Positions 63,966 to 64,000 of a stretch of DNA of 64,000 nucleotides are shown here, one piece after another (the first letter of the stretch is position 1; the number at the start of each line of letters is the position of its first letter). The translations under genes were made by a program, and so were the position numbers. This stretch comes from Halichondria panicea. Its lineage: Eukaryota; Porifera; Demospongiae; Suberitida; Halichondriidae. Location of the stretch: contig NC_087378.1 of NCBI RefSeq assembly GCF_963675165.1, positions 6,257,205 through 6,321,204 of the forward strand, written 5' to 3'. The notes under the pieces are model-generated. The model was not told where the DNA came from and did no database searches. It saw only the letters and a program-made list of their open reading frames with translations.

Positions 63966-64000
63966 ATTGATAATTTATTGTTTTCTATACATTGGAACTT

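Noticed and set aside
1..64000. tRNA, rRNA or CRISPR features
   Set aside because: None seen by eye. The tRNA-Met match at 40919 is only a 14-base primer-binding site.

Overview
This window is animal nuclear DNA. It is AT-rich and intron-dense, with small exons joined by GT-AG introns, and most of its genes are recognisable metazoan orthologues. A secreted short-chain collagen of the C4-like type, compact gene spacing and many small inverted-repeat elements point to a sponge, probably a demosponge. That is inference; no marker gene fixes the species. Exon edges were read by eye from splice consensus and reading-frame continuity, so allow an error of 1-2 bases.

Left part (1-26 kb). Positions 1-2000 hold repeats and no gene. 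Next come a RING-less MARCH5-like paralogue (2007-3109, -) and an intact MARCH5-type mitochondrial E3 ligase (3359-4642, -). A CPEB translational regulator follows on + (4994-9283). A second CPEB lies tail-to-tail with it on - (10422-12596). Behind that is cytosolic purine 5'-nucleotidase NT5C2 (12886-18094, -), which shares a 160-bp divergent promoter region with the APC/C subunit CDC23 (18255-23850, +). A secreted astacin metalloprotease with C2-like and EGF domains follows (24388-26008, +).

Middle (26.4-57.8 kb). One gene fills this stretch on the - strand: PDCD11/RRP5, a ribosome-biogenesis factor of 27 exons and about 1870 residues. Its introns carry other things. A short-chain collagen gene (30306-31260, +) and a relic of another sit in one intron. 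A carbohydrate sulfotransferase (52146-55191, +) sits in another. A 10.8-kb intron holds a family of small tail-anchored proteins resembling LRAT/PLAAT enzymes: one intact copy and several broken ones. The same intron holds a copia LTR retrotransposon with perfect target-site duplication, a 770-bp inverted-repeat element, and a large nested palindrome with a decayed HIRAN-like reading frame.

Right part (57.8-64 kb). A 610-residue protein of no recognised family (59392-62209, +) contains two copies of the amphipathic-helix pattern by which A-kinase anchoring proteins bind PKA regulatory subunits. It converges on the 3' part of an unidentified extracellular-looking gene that leaves the window at the right edge.

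The genes do not form a pathway. CPEB, NT5C2, CDC23, MARCH5 and RRP5 are ordinary housekeeping or regulatory genes. The accessory interest lies in the RRP5 introns, the mobile elements, the astacin architecture and the putative anchoring protein.
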